64,000 nucleotides of DNA from Vibrio artabrorum (GTDB lineage: Bacteria > Pseudomonadota > Gammaproteobacteria > Enterobacterales > Vibrionaceae). Below the pieces are notes generated by a model that was given only the letters and a program-made list of their open reading frames with translations, searched no databases and had not been told where the DNA came from. How positions within the stretch are numbered: position 1 is the first letter of the stretch; each line of letters begins with the position of its first letter. Location: the NCBI RefSeq assembly GCF_024347295.1, contig NZ_AP025459.1, positions 806,001-870,000 on the forward strand, given 5' to 3'. The position numbers and the translations under genes are program-made. This document shows, one piece after another, positions 29,409 through 38,782 of this stretch.

Positions 29409-29596
29409 TCATATAACGCTTTCTCTATAGATACATTACTTGAGTCTGTTTTCGAACGCTTTGAACAACAGACTCTCGCTCTTCTATTTCTCATTGAGCC
29501 TTCCGAAAGCAAGTCTAAAATCCAGCTATTTAGCTTTAGCTATTAAAGGCGGTTTAGGTATAAACTTGCCTCATCAGAATTCTAAAGGATGGTGCT

Positions 29597-29920
29597 ATGT
29601 ACCACGCTCATATCTATTTCCCTCTGCGGTTTGCAGAGCTGGCGGAAACGCTGCGTCAGAAAATTTTAACCGACCGTAAAGATGTATTAGAGACTTTCCC
29701 ATTGGTCCAGCGTTTGGTGGGTCCACATAAGATGCCAATGTTTGAGATTCATTTTGCTGACAAAGAGTCGGGTATTATTGAATGGCTTGAGCAAGAGCGC
29801 GGTGATATGTCGGTGTTGATTCACCCTGTTACGGGTGGTGAAGAAACACTAGACCACACTGTTCGGGCGATTTGGCTTGGCCGTGAGCTGGGTGTATTTG
29901 AAGAAACGCTAAGTAGCTAA
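29597..29920 (+). CDS. DOPA 4,5-dioxygenase-family protein
   Basis: A 107-residue cytoplasmic protein of the family named for fungal DOPA 4,5-dioxygenase. Its conserved histidines are visible: YHAHIYF (residues 2-8), GPHKMPMFEIHF (about 42-53) and SVLIHPVTG (about 72-80). These are typical of the compact bacterial members, whose real substrate is unknown. A strong AAAGGATGG ribosome site precedes the ATG. The gene is alone and ends before a bidirectional terminator. Confidence 0.88.
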   Translation: MYHAHIYFPLRFAELAETLRQKILTDRKDVLETFPLVQRLVGPHKMPMFEIHFADKESGIIEWLEQERGDMSVLIHPVTGGEETLDHTVRAIWLGRELGVFEETLSS

Positions 29921-29976
29921 GCTAATATACTTGTGTTGTTGTGATTTCTTTCAAAACGGAACCGTTCATGAATTAA

Positions 29977-30002
29977 AAAGGCTCCTCAATTGAGGAGCCT
30001 TT
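29977..30002. terminator. Perfect palindromic bidirectional terminator
   Basis: A 26-bp perfect palindrome: AAAGGCTCCTCA followed by ATTGAGGAGCCTTT. It separates the DOPA-dioxygenase-family gene from the convergent fruA. Confidence 0.9.
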
Positions 30003-30032
30003 GCTTTATGGGAGCCTAACAGACTCGGGGGA

Positions 30033-31775
30033 TTAAGCCTCTGCTGTGACTTTAGTGTCGCTCGCCTTTTTAAGAGCGGCATAACCAAAGCCTGTTACTG
30101 CTGTACCGGCTGCAATCGCCACTAGGTACATTAGCACTGGAGAGATGGCTCCAGGAATCAGTAATACGAACAAGCCGCCGTGTGGAGCCATAAGTTGTGC
30201 ACCAAACATCATTGATAGAGCACCCGTTAGTGCGCCACCGGCCATACAAGCTGGGATAACACGCATTGGGTCTTTCGCTGCGAATGGAATCGCGCCTTCA
30301 GAGATGAAACACAGACCAAGAACGAATGATGCTTTACCTGCTTCACGCTCGCCAGCTTCAAACTTGTCTTTCACTAGGAAAGTAGCAAGGCCCATACCTA
30401 GAGCTGGCACCATACCTGCGGCCATGATGGCTGCCATTGGTGCGTAAGTTTGTGAAGCCAGTAGACCAACACCAAATGTGTAAGCCGCTTTGTTTACTGG
30501 GCCACCAAGGTCGAAACACATCATTGCGCCTAGAATCACACCCAGAAGAATCGCGTTAGACGTTCCCATGTTGTTTAGGAAGTCTGTCATAGCGCTCATC
30601 ACACCGGCTACAGGGCCACCGACGATGTAAACCATCACCAAACCAGTGAACAAACTCGCGATAAACGGAATGATCAGAATCGGCTTGAGAGCTTCCATCG
30701 ATTGTGGAAGTTGAACCTTGTCGGCAATGAATTTCGCTGCGTAACCGGCAATGAAACCTGCTGCGATACCCCCTAGGAAACCTGCGCCCGTAGAGCTCGC
30801 TAGCATACCGCCGATCAGACCCGGAGCCAGACCCGGACGGTCAGCAATTGAGAATGCAATGAAACCAGCAAGAACAGGGATCATCAGTGCGAACGCAGAA
30901 CCACCACCGATTGTCATCAGTGCCGCTGCTAGTGTGCCTTCTTCTTTAAACGCTTCGATACCGAATACGAAAGAGAGTGCGATGATCAAACCACCCGCAA
31001 CGACCACTGGAAGCATGTGAGAAACACCGGTCATTAGGTGCTTGTACACGCCTTTCTTCTCGTCAGTCGGTGCTGAATTTGAAGACGCTGTGTGTTGGTA
31101 TGGTGTCGCTTCTGCGAAGGCTTTTTCCATCTCTTGCTTTGTTTTCTTAAGCGCAGGACCCGTGGTCGTTTTGTATAGCGCTTTGCCGTTAAAACGATCC
31201 AGAGGCACATCGATATCTGCTGCGATGATAACCAGATCAGCGTCTGCGATTTCTTGGTCTGTCAGTTGGTTTTTCGCACCGACAGAGCCGCGAGTTTCCA
31301 CTTTGATTTGGTGACCTAGGCGTTTGCCTTCTGCTTCAAGCGCTTCAGCGGCCATAAAGGTATGTGCAACACCCGTAGGGCAAGCGGTAATCGCAACGAT
31401 CTTCTTGCTGCCTGTAGCAGGTGACGTACCAGTCACTTCAACAGCGCTTTCAACTTGTGAAGCGTCTAATACTGTTGCTTCTGCTACTGCTTTCTCTAGG
31501 AATGCTTTTGCATCCGCTGTGCATTCAGAGATAGCCGCTTGGTACACTTTCTTGCCGACAAAGCGCGCTTTATCAACGTTTGTGTTGGCTGCGATAACCA
31601 CAACGTCGCTGCTGTCGATAGCGTCTTGCGATACGGTTGAGTCAGGTAACACGCTTGATTGACATTCAATAGCGGCGTTCCAACCCAGTGCTTCTGTCGC
31701 TTGCTCTAACAAGCCTGCTGCGATGATGCTGTTTGCTACGCCACTCGGGCAAGCTGTGATAATGGTAATATTCAT
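30033..31775 (-). CDS. fruA: Fructose PTS permease FruA (EIIB'BC)
   Basis: Inner-membrane fructose transporter that phosphorylates the sugar at C1. The 580 residues contain two EIIB-like domains, the first with Cys9 in ITACPSGVANS and the second with the usual phosphorylated Cys132 in ITACPTGVAHTF, then a polytopic EIIC domain from about residue 245 (HLMTGVSHMLPVVVAGGLI) with the family GGPVNKAAY motif. Last gene of fruBKA, 15 bases after fruK. Phosphate comes from FruB and the product goes to FruK. Confidence 0.97.
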   Translation of the reverse strand: MNITIITACPSGVANSIIAAGLLEQATEALGWNAAIECQSSVLPDSTVSQDAIDSSDVVVIAANTNVDKARFVGKKVYQAAISECTADAKAFLEKAVAEATVLDASQVESAVEVTGTSPATGSKKIVAITACPTGVAHTFMAAEALEAEGKRLGHQIKVETRGSVGAKNQLTDQEIADADLVIIAADIDVPLDRFNGKALYKTTTGPALKKTKQEMEKAFAEATPYQHTASSNSAPTDEKKGVYKHLMTGVSHMLPVVVAGGLIIALSFVFGIEAFKEEGTLAAALMTIGGGSAFALMIPVLAGFIAFSIADRPGLAPGLIGGMLASSTGAGFLGGIAAGFIAGYAAKFIADKVQLPQSMEALKPILIIPFIASLFTGLVMVYIVGGPVAGVMSAMTDFLNNMGTSNAILLGVILGAMMCFDLGGPVNKAAYTFGVGLLASQTYAPMAAIMAAGMVPALGMGLATFLVKDKFEAGEREAGKASFVLGLCFISEGAIPFAAKDPMRVIPACMAGGALTGALSMMFGAQLMAPHGGLFVLLIPGAISPVLMYLVAIAAGTAVTGFGYAALKKASDTKVTAEA

Positions 31776-31790
31776 AATAAACCTTTTGTC

Positions 31791-32768
31791 CTATTTGCTT
31801 GTGTCTAACTGGCTAGTTGGAGCACTAAGCGACTGTAATTGGATATTTTGTAGTACTGAATCCAGCTCTTGTTGGCTGGTAATGCCCACGCCTACCTGTG
31901 AAACGGCTAGAGCAGATAGGGCGGTGGCGAATTGAATAAGTTCTGGTTTTGGCATCTGTTGCATGTGACCCCAACATAGGCCAGCAACTAAGGTGTCGCC
32001 TGCGCCTACCGTGCTAACCACTTGCATACGCGGTGGTTGAGCATGTAACCATTCACCTTGGTTTAGCCACATCACGCCTTCTGCGCCAAGTGACACCACG
32101 ATGTTCTCAATACCTTTTTCACTTAGGGTTTGACCCGCGTGTTGGCATTGGTCACGTGTGGTCAGTTCAGCGTTGAACAGCTGAGACAGCTCTTCATCGT
32201 TTGGTTTGATTAACCAAGGTTGTGCATTGATACCGGCTTTAAGTGCGTCACGGCTGCTATCAAATAGCACCTTCTTACCTAAATCGTGTAAACGTTGAAC
32301 CCAAGAAGCGCAAAGCTCAGGAGAGATGCCTTGTGGCAAGCTGCCAGCAATGACGAAGTAATCGTGCGTTTCAGCTAATTCCAATAAGGTTTCTTCAAAC
32401 GCTTTAATCGCGTCAGCGTCAACAGGTACACCTGGGAAGTTGATGTCGCTTACTTGGCCTGAATTTTCTACCAATTTTACGTTGATGCGAGTTGCGCCGT
32501 CGACACGGATAAAGCGGTCCGTTGCGCCCATCTGTTCGAACAGTTGGCAGAACGCTTCTTCGTTATTGCGACCAAGGAAGCCCGTTACGGTCACTTTCGC
32601 GCCAAGCTCTGAAAGCACTTTCGCTACGTTTACGCCTTTGCCCGCTGCGTGCAACGAGCCTTTGTTTACGAGGCTCACTGATCCCACGTTCAGTGCGTCG
32701 ATAGCGCCTGTCAGGTCTAGAGCAGGGTTAAGCGTTACGGTAACGGCTTTGATTTGTTTATCAGACAT
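31791..32768 (-). CDS. fruK: 1-phosphofructokinase FruK
   Basis: Phosphorylates fructose 1-phosphate to fructose 1,6-bisphosphate. The 325-residue PfkB-family kinase shows TVTLNPALDLTG at the start, the sugar-binding HAAGKGVNVAKVL (near 41-53), and the catalytic C-terminal signature VSTVGAGDTLVAGLCWG (near 249-265) with the base Asp in GAGDT. GGAG precedes the start, nine bases from the fruB stop. FruK also sets the level of fructose 1-phosphate, the Cra inducer. Confidence 0.97.
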   Translation of the reverse strand: MSDKQIKAVTVTLNPALDLTGAIDALNVGSVSLVNKGSLHAAGKGVNVAKVLSELGAKVTVTGFLGRNNEEAFCQLFEQMGATDRFIRVDGATRINVKLVENSGQVSDINFPGVPVDADAIKAFEETLLELAETHDYFVIAGSLPQGISPELCASWVQRLHDLGKKVLFDSSRDALKAGINAQPWLIKPNDEELSQLFNAELTTRDQCQHAGQTLSEKGIENIVVSLGAEGVMWLNQGEWLHAQPPRMQVVSTVGAGDTLVAGLCWGHMQQMPKPELIQFATALSALAVSQVGVGITSQQELDSVLQNIQLQSLSAPTSQLDTSK

Positions 32769-32777
32769 ATCGACTCC

Positions 32778-33911
32778 TTAACCTTCGCCAAGGCCTGAAG
32801 CGATAGCTTTGCCAATCGATTCAAGTGCTTGTGCTGCGTCGTCACCTTCAGCAACAAACTGAAGTTGGTGGCCGTGTTTAACGCCAAGAGCGATCACTTT
32901 CATCAAGCTCTTCGCGTTCACTTCTTTTCCGTCGCCATCAAGGTTTGAAACACGGATAGTGGATTCAAACTTCTTCGCTTCAGCGACTAGCATTGCACCC
33001 GGACGAGCGTGGAGGCCGTGTGCGTTTTTGATTTTGAATACAGCACAGTTGTCATCGTCCTGAGACGCTGTAGATACCGCTTCACCTTTTAGAAGGCCAA
33101 TCACTTGTGCGGCATCAGCGGTTAACAGTTGTTGCTGTTTACCTTCGAAAACCATCTTGCTTAGGTTTGCCAGAATAGATTGGTGTGCGCTGTTGCAAGC
33201 AGCAAATGCCACCAGTGCTTTAACAGGTGTGCCTTCAAATTCACAATGGTTTGCAGTTGAAACGAACGATACACCAGTGCGAGTGACGCCTTTATCGCTG
33301 CCCAACAACCACAGGCCTTGGCCTAGGTGAGTCGGTGTTTTCGTTACTAGGTCAGCAACGAATGCGTTGTCTGTGCAACCTGTGTTCTTAAGTAGGCCAC
33401 CCGCAACCGCCGACATTTGAATCATGTCGCTTGCAGGGAACAGTAGTTGAACTAAAGAAGCGTCTAGGTCGGCCTCAAGCTGAACTTCGCCTTTAAGTAG
33501 GGCGATGATTTCGTCTTCGGATTTCGCTTGTTTTAATTTCTCTTCAACACCGTCAGCTGCCAGAACCTTGGTCAGTTGCTTAAGGATGCCTAAGTGCTCG
33601 TCAGATTTCGCAGCAATACCAATCGCCACGTAAACACGGTTGCCGTCTGCCCAATCAATACCTTTAGGGAAGTGGTGTACCGCAACGCCGGTCTCTTTTA
33701 CTAGGCCACGAGTATCAGTGGTTCCGTGAGGAATCGCGATGCCGTTACCTAAGAACGTAGAATTCTGGTTTTCACGGTTCAGCATTCCTTCAACGTAGCC
33801 AGAGTCAACTAAGCCTTTCGCGGTCAGGTCGCCAGCAATGTTCTGGATAGCTTTGAATTTGTCTTCGGCAGTTTGGCCGAGAGTGATGTCAGATTTTGAT
33901 AATTTAAGCAT
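32778..33911 (-). CDS. fruB: Fructose PTS phosphocarrier FruB (EIIA-M-FPr)
   Basis: Cytoplasmic diphosphoryl-transfer protein. Residues 1-145 form an EIIA-fructose domain with His62 in AIPHGTTD; the middle region is the M domain; residues 290-377 form an HPr-like FPr domain with the phosphorylated His301 in HGLHARPGAML. The 377-residue length is that of the standard enterobacterial form. First gene of the fruBKA operon, with three Cra-like palindromes in the 384 bases between it and cra. Confidence 0.97.
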   Translation of the reverse strand: MLKLSKSDITLGQTAEDKFKAIQNIAGDLTAKGLVDSGYVEGMLNRENQNSTFLGNGIAIPHGTTDTRGLVKETGVAVHHFPKGIDWADGNRVYVAIGIAAKSDEHLGILKQLTKVLAADGVEEKLKQAKSEDEIIALLKGEVQLEADLDASLVQLLFPASDMIQMSAVAGGLLKNTGCTDNAFVADLVTKTPTHLGQGLWLLGSDKGVTRTGVSFVSTANHCEFEGTPVKALVAFAACNSAHQSILANLSKMVFEGKQQQLLTADAAQVIGLLKGEAVSTASQDDDNCAVFKIKNAHGLHARPGAMLVAEAKKFESTIRVSNLDGDGKEVNAKSLMKVIALGVKHGHQLQFVAEGDDAAQALESIGKAIASGLGEG

Positions 33912-34011
33912 GGTGCCTCTTTAGCGTATTGCTTGAGAATTTGTGTATCGCTACGATTCAGTCTAGAGCAAGAATTAGTGAACTTTACTTTTCACTCTTT
34001 GCTTTGCGCCT

Positions 34012-34027
34012 GCTGAATCGGTTCAGC
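34012..34027. promoter_or_regulatory. Cra operator 1
   Basis: GCTGAATCGGTTCAGC matches the Cra palindrome (GCTGAATCGNTTCAGC) with symmetric arms of seven bases. It lies about 100 bases before fruB. Confidence 0.88.
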
Positions 34028-34186
34028 ATTCAGGGTAAAAAAATTCAGCAAAGCCGATTTTGGTTTTCAAAATAATTTTGCTGCTTGTCGTTAATCGGTT
34101 TCGCTTGGTAAATAGAGAAAAGTTGGTTAACGAACATTGGCTCTCAATTCATTCAAAAGGATGATTGAAGTCACTTTTCAGATTTT

Positions 34187-34202
34187 GCTGAATCCTTTCA
34201 GC
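34187..34202. promoter_or_regulatory. Cra operator 2 (imperfect)
   Basis: GCTGAATCCTTTCAGC keeps both outer half-sites of the Cra palindrome with an altered centre, 94 bases upstream of cra. Confidence 0.65.
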
Positions 34203-34209
34203 TTTCATA

Positions 34210-34223
34210 CTGAATCGATTCAG
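34210..34223. promoter_or_regulatory. Cra operator 3
   Basis: CTGAATCGATTCAG is a perfect 14-bp palindrome identical to the Cra consensus core, 72 bases before the cra start. Together with site 2, eight bases away, it suggests autoregulation and control of the divergent fru promoter. Confidence 0.88.
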
Positions 34224-34295
34224 CTTATAATTCAACTAATCCTAGGATCCGATCATTGGTTATATGATCCTACGCACAAAATACAGGTCACCCAT

Positions 34296-35300
34296 ATGAC
34301 ACTTGATGAAATTGCCAAACTAGCTGGTGTATCGAAAACCACCGCCAGTTATGTGATCAACGGCAAGGCGCAGAAATACCGAATCAGTGAAAAGACGCAG
34401 CAAAAAGTAATGGCAGTGGTGGAAGAGTATAACTACCGACCGGACCATGCGGCTTCGTCGTTGCGCGCTGGGAATAGCCGTTCATTTGGTTTGATTATTC
34501 CTGATCTGGAAAACAGCAGTTACGCGCGTTTAGCTAAATTAATAGAGCAGAACTCCCGTAAGGTGGGCTACCAGATTTTGATTGGTTGTTCCGATGATGA
34601 TGCTGAAACCGAACGCAAAGTGGCAGAAGCTTTAGTGAGCCGTCGCATCGATGCCTTGCTGGTGGCGAGCTCAATGCCAGACGCCAATGAGTTCTACTTG
34701 AAACTGCAAAATTCAGGCACACCGGTAATCGCAATTGACCGTCCGTTAGATGATGAGCATTTTGCTTGTGTGATCAGTGAAGATTTCGAGGCTGCATTTG
34801 AACTGACGCATTCGATTCTTGATGACAGCATCCATAGCCTTGGCTTGATCGGCGCATTACCTGATCTGAACATTTCGCGTGAACGTCAGTTGGGTTTTGA
34901 AGCGGCGAACAAAGCGCATACTCAACAAACAGGGCGAATAGAAAACAAGCCGATGGTTGTGGGTTATGGTGAGCACTTTGACCGAGAATCGGGGCGTGAA
35001 ATTTTTGAGGGCTGGATTGCAAAAGGCACGGTGCCCGATGCAATTGTGACGATGTCTTACACCTTGTTAGAGGGCGTGTTGGATGTGATGGTTGAAAAGC
35101 CAGAGCTGATCAATCAAGTAAAACTGGCGACCTTTGGTGATAACCGACTGCTCGACTTCTTGCCTTTTAAAGTCCATTCACTGCCACAGCAATTCGAAGT
35201 GATTGCTGATAGCGCTTTTGCATTGGCATTGAACGCGTCAGCGAAACGTTACCAAGCTGGTATTGAGTTAGTGCCAAGAAGCTTAGTTAGACGAGGCTAA
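34296..35300 (+). CDS. cra: Catabolite repressor/activator Cra (FruR)
   Basis: LacI-family regulator that responds to fructose 1-phosphate. From the ATG at 34296 the protein has 334 residues, the E. coli Cra length, and begins MTLDEIAKLAGVSKTTASYV, the DNA-binding helix-turn-helix with the unusual Thr-Thr-Ala-Ser recognition helix of Cra. Upstream in-frame ATG codons would add residues with no homology and would place operators in the coding region. The effector domain follows (SFGLIIPDLENSSYARL near 64-80). Divergent from fruBKA. Confidence 0.96.
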   Translation: MTLDEIAKLAGVSKTTASYVINGKAQKYRISEKTQQKVMAVVEEYNYRPDHAASSLRAGNSRSFGLIIPDLENSSYARLAKLIEQNSRKVGYQILIGCSDDDAETERKVAEALVSRRIDALLVASSMPDANEFYLKLQNSGTPVIAIDRPLDDEHFACVISEDFEAAFELTHSILDDSIHSLGLIGALPDLNISRERQLGFEAANKAHTQQTGRIENKPMVVGYGEHFDRESGREIFEGWIAKGTVPDAIVTMSYTLLEGVLDVMVEKPELINQVKLATFGDNRLLDFLPFKVHSLPQQFEVIADSAFALALNASAKRYQAGIELVPRSLVRRG

Positions 35301-35376
35301 ACGCGGGTAACTTGAATTTAGCGGTTAGCTTGACTTCATCATTAGCGTCTGTAATGCCGCGGTAGGGTTAACTTTG

Positions 35377-35408
35377 AATGCTGCTTAGGCTTCGACTTAA
35401 GCAGCATT
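35377..35408. terminator. Hairpin between cra and rbsR
   Basis: AATGCTGCTTA at 35377-35387 pairs with TAAGCAGCATT at 35398-35408 across a 10-base loop, between the convergent ends of cra and rbsR. T runs are poor, so termination efficiency is uncertain. Confidence 0.45.
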
Positions 35409-35434
35409 GATAGCTTTTAATGGTGTGATGAGTA

Positions 35435-36436
35435 CTAAAGCGCTTTTACACTGCTTCGTTCGACAAGAGTGGGTTCAAGTTCAACGACTTGCGGGTAGGC
35501 GTCTGGTGTTTTTAATCGGTTTAGTAAGGTATCGACTGCGGCTTTACCTAAACGGTGTTTTGGCTGGTGGACAGTGCTTAACGCGGGTGTCATGTATTTC
35601 GATAAGAGGATGTCATCGTAGCCAATAATAGACAGATCATTCGGAATTGATGTGCCATCTTGCGCCGCCGCGTGAATCACACCCATCGCCATCATATCGT
35701 TGCAGACGAACAAGGCTGACGGCATTTCACCACGAGCTTTCAGTCTTTGATAAGAGTCAAAACCACCGTCACATTCAAAGTTGGATTCAACAATCCATTT
35801 AGGGTTGATCTCTAAATCGGCTTCTTCCATTGCTTGCTTAAAACCATGATAACGCAACGACGCTTGATTTCGGTGAAGTGGGCCGGTGATACAACCAATT
35901 TGAGAGTGGCCATTATCGATCAGGTGTTTGGTTGCCATATAGCCACCTTGATGCGAGTTGTCTTGGATCTTATCGCTCGCAAACAGCATCGGGCCCCAGT
36001 CCATGACTACAACAGGCAGTTCTGGGTAGCGCTCGAACACATCGATATGTTCACCTTCAAGGGTAGAGCACATCAGCATCAAGCCATCGACACGCTTTTG
36101 CAGCAAGGTATCGATAGAGGACTTCATGCGCTCACTGTCGCCTTCTGTATTACACAGGATGAGGTTGTAGCCCTTTTCGTAGCAACGACGCTCAACACCT
36201 TTCACTACTTCGCCAAAGAAAGGGTTAGTGGATGTGGTCACTAACATGCCCAAGGTTTTGGTTTGCTTCATCTTCAAGCTGCGAGCCAATGCAGAAGGCG
36301 CGTAGTTAAGTTCTTTAGCCGCACTGTTAACACGCTCAGCAATTTCTTCACTGACAAAGCGTGATTTGTTGATCACGTGGCTCACGGTAGAAGTCGAAAC
36401 CTTTGCGAGCCGTGCGATGTCTTTCATTGTTGCCAT
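35435..36436 (-). CDS. rbsR: Ribose operon repressor RbsR
   Basis: LacI-family repressor of the rbs operon. The 333 residues begin with MATMKDIARLAKVSTSTVSHVINKS-type helix-turn-helix (first 25 residues) and continue with a ribose-binding-protein-like effector domain (LGMLVTTSTNPFFGEVVKGVE near 62-82). Preceded by AAGGATTTTTT. It is the last gene of rbsDACBKR. Its operators are probably the two identical palindromes before rbsD. Confidence 0.95.
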   Translation of the reverse strand: MATMKDIARLAKVSTSTVSHVINKSRFVSEEIAERVNSAAKELNYAPSALARSLKMKQTKTLGMLVTTSTNPFFGEVVKGVERRCYEKGYNLILCNTEGDSERMKSSIDTLLQKRVDGLMLMCSTLEGEHIDVFERYPELPVVVMDWGPMLFASDKIQDNSHQGGYMATKHLIDNGHSQIGCITGPLHRNQASLRYHGFKQAMEEADLEINPKWIVESNFECDGGFDSYQRLKARGEMPSALFVCNDMMAMGVIHAAAQDGTSIPNDLSIIGYDDILLSKYMTPALSTVHQPKHRLGKAAVDTLLNRLKTPDAYPQVVELEPTLVERSSVKAL

Positions 36437-36587
36437 AAAAAATCCTTGTGGGAATAACCTTCCACGTTGGGCGATATTCTGCCTGAAAACAGGGGCTTAT
36501 GCTTGTTATTTGTTGTTACTGAATTTGAAGGCTAACATCCGTTAACCACGGTTTAGCTCAGGAGTTAGGCCTCAAATAGGTATCAAA

Positions 36588-37532
36588 CTAAGCAGACAGT
36601 TGCTCTGCCAAAAACGCATCGGTTTCAGTACGGCTTGGAATCGACGTTTGAGCACCAAAGCGTGTCACAGAGATAGCAGCAGCAGCGTGGGCAAATTTAA
36701 TCGCACGCTCTAGTGGCATATCTTCAAGCAAGCCTGTCACCAGTGCGCCGTTAAAGGTGTCACCAGCAGCGGTTGTGTCGGTCGCTTCAACACGAAAGCC
36801 TGCGATTAATTCACCTTCGCTGGCTTCATTACCTTGACCGCGATGACTCACCCAAACGCCTTTAGCGCCAAGGGTGATCATTACTGTCTCGATGCCTTTA
36901 GCATGCAGAGCCAACGCCGCCTGATGAGCTGATGCGTTGTCCGTCACGGTAATGCCTGTCAGCACTTCTGCTTCGGTTTCGTTTGGTGTAATCACATCAA
37001 CACAAGCAAGCAGTGAATCCGATAATGGACGAGCAGGTGCGGGGTTTAGAATCACTTGTGTGCCACTCTCTTTGGCTACTTTTGCTGCGTATTCGATGCC
37101 TTCAATGGGCGTTTCAAGTTGAGTCAGCAGGTATTTAGCCGTGCGAATCTTTTCTAAGTGTGGTTCGATTTGTTCACAAGTCAGCTTGTTATTGGCTTCC
37201 GCAGAAAGACAAATGCTGTTTTCACCCGTTGCTGATACTTGGATCATCGCGATGCCCGTTGGCGTGTTGTCTGCAACGATAACACCGTCGATATTGATGC
37301 CATCTTTAGCAAAATCTTGACGAATGTTGATGCCAAATGGGTCGTCACCAACACAGGCGATGAAGCCAATGTCTGCGTTTAATCTTGCTGCCGCTACGGC
37401 TTGGTTTGCGCCTTTACCGCCAGGGATGACTTGATAGTTACCGCCAATCAAGGTTTCACCTGGACGAGGGAACGAAGGAACTTGCAGTACGTGGTCAGCG
37501 TTAACACTACCTAAAACAATCAGTTGAGTCAT
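36588..37532 (-). CDS. rbsK: Ribokinase RbsK
   Basis: Phosphorylates D-ribose to ribose 5-phosphate. The 314-residue PfkB-family kinase begins MTQLIVLGSVNADHVLQV and has GGKGANQAVAAARL (near 39-52) and the catalytic TDTTAAGDTFNGALVTGL (near 248-265). The start at 37532 is chosen because homology begins exactly there; an earlier ATG at 37634 would add 34 non-homologous residues. Between rbsB and rbsR. Confidence 0.96.
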   Translation of the reverse strand: MTQLIVLGSVNADHVLQVPSFPRPGETLIGGNYQVIPGGKGANQAVAAARLNADIGFIACVGDDPFGINIRQDFAKDGINIDGVIVADNTPTGIAMIQVSATGENSICLSAEANNKLTCEQIEPHLEKIRTAKYLLTQLETPIEGIEYAAKVAKESGTQVILNPAPARPLSDSLLACVDVITPNETEAEVLTGITVTDNASAHQAALALHAKGIETVMITLGAKGVWVSHRGQGNEASEGELIAGFRVEATDTTAAGDTFNGALVTGLLEDMPLERAIKFAHAAAAISVTRFGAQTSIPSRTETDAFLAEQLSA

Positions 37533-37682
37533 GATACGAGCCTTATGATATATCGTATTTGAAAATGCATGGGTCTTTCTCATTGTACAAATTGCACGTC
37601 TCGCTTGAGGGCGGAATGAGAAACAGCGATACACTGTCGGTTTTTGATTTTTGTCTTGAGTCAGTGAGCTAATGGGCCAATG

Positions 37683-37708
37683 AGCAGGGAGATAGGGGAC
37701 TCCCTGCT
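37683..37708 (-). other. Intercistronic hairpin between rbsB and rbsK
   Basis: AGCAGGGAG at 37683-37691 pairs perfectly with CTCCCTGCT at 37700-37708. No T run follows on the transcript side. It probably protects or limits the transcript 3' of rbsB, as is common after abundant binding-protein genes. Confidence 0.6.
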
Positions 37709-37754
37709 TAATTAGATTTCAGCGCTAAACAGGATTACTCAGTAATAAACAAGC

Positions 37755-38633
37755 TTACTTAGCAATGATTTTTAGAGGTACGGGTACGTACTTGTCTACG
37801 GTTTCGCCTTTTAGTACTTTGTCTGCTATTTCGATACCTAGAGAACCGATTAGGTCAGGCTGTTGTGCAACCGTTGCGCCCAGTAGGCCTCGGTTAACCG
37901 CCGCGATGCCGTCTTCAGTGCCATCAAAGCCAACGATCATTACCTTCTTACCTGAAGCTTGAACGGCACGAAGTGCACCGAGTGCCATTTCATCGTTTTG
38001 CGCGAATACTGCTTGTACATCTGGGTTAGCGGCAAGCAAGTTTTCCATTACGTTTAGACCTTTAGTTCGGTCGAAATCAGCAGGTTGGCTTGCTAGGAGT
38101 TCAAGATCGCTGCCGTTTACTGCGTTCATGAAGCCTTCACCACGTTCACGAGCGGCAGAAGTCCCAGCGATACCTTCAAGCTGGATTACTTTCGCTTTTT
38201 CGCCCACTTTTTCCATGATGAAGTGGCCAGCCATTTCACCACCGATTACGTTATCAGACGCGATGTGGCTCACTACGTCACCACGGCTTGCACCACGGTC
38301 TAGCGTGAGGACTGGAATGTTTGAGCGGTTAGCCATGCGAATTGCGTTAGATACGGCGTCTGAATCCGTTGGGTTAATTAGGATTGCTTTAACACCGCGA
38401 ATGGTTAGATCTTCAATGTTCGACAGCTCTTTGCTTGGGTCGTTTTGAGAATCAAGAACGATAAGCTTGTAGCCTAGCTCTTCTGCTTTCGCTTCTGCGC
38501 CATCTTTCATGGTTACGAAGAATGGGTTGTTCAATGTAGACAGAACGATGGCCATTGTATCTTGCGCCTGTGCAGACACAGATACCGTTGTAGAAAGAAG
38601 AGCAGCAGAAATAAGAGTCGCTAATTTTTTCAT
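37755..38633 (-). CDS. rbsB: D-ribose periplasmic binding protein RbsB
   Basis: High-affinity ribose receptor that delivers the sugar to RbsAC. The 292 residues start with a cleavable signal peptide ending near SVSAQA (residue 23), followed by a type I periplasmic-binding fold with [21 protein letters not shown] (near 27-47), [17 protein letters not shown] (near 59-75), the hinge and ligand segment [20 protein letters not shown] (near 113-132) and [16 protein letters not shown] (near 209-224). Hairpins flank the gene on both sides, which suits the higher expression usually needed for the binding protein. Confidence 0.96.
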   Translation of the reverse strand: MKKLATLISAALLSTTVSVSAQAQDTMAIVLSTLNNPFFVTMKDGAEAKAEELGYKLIVLDSQNDPSKELSNIEDLTIRGVKAILINPTDSDAVSNAIRMANRSNIPVLTLDRGASRGDVVSHIASDNVIGGEMAGHFIMEKVGEKAKVIQLEGIAGTSAARERGEGFMNAVNGSDLELLASQPADFDRTKGLNVMENLLAANPDVQAVFAQNDEMALGALRAVQASGKKVMIVGFDGTEDGIAAVNRGLLGATVAQQPDLIGSLGIEIADKVLKGETVDKYVPVPLKIIAK

Positions 38634-38656
38634 GGTGTAAGTCCTTTGTGTAGGGT

Positions 38657-38680
38657 GAGCTAGAAGGTGAGTTCTAGCTC
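38657..38680 (-). other. Intercistronic hairpin between rbsC and rbsB
   Basis: GAGCTAGAA at 38657-38665 pairs with TTCTAGCTC at 38672-38680 around a 6-base loop, 24-47 bases upstream of the rbsB start in the 149-base gap after rbsC. Possible processing or stability element. Confidence 0.55.
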
Positions 38681-38782
38681 GTAGTTACATTATTTATAGA
38701 TTCTAATATTTTAAGGTAAAACAAACTGTTACTTTTATTAAACTAGAGTGTTACTTGTATTAACCTAGAGTGTGAATAGGTT

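Noticed and set aside
34137..34295. N-terminal extension of Cra
   Set aside because: The extra 53 residues have no similarity and would cover two Cra operators; the ATG at 34296 gives the exact family length.
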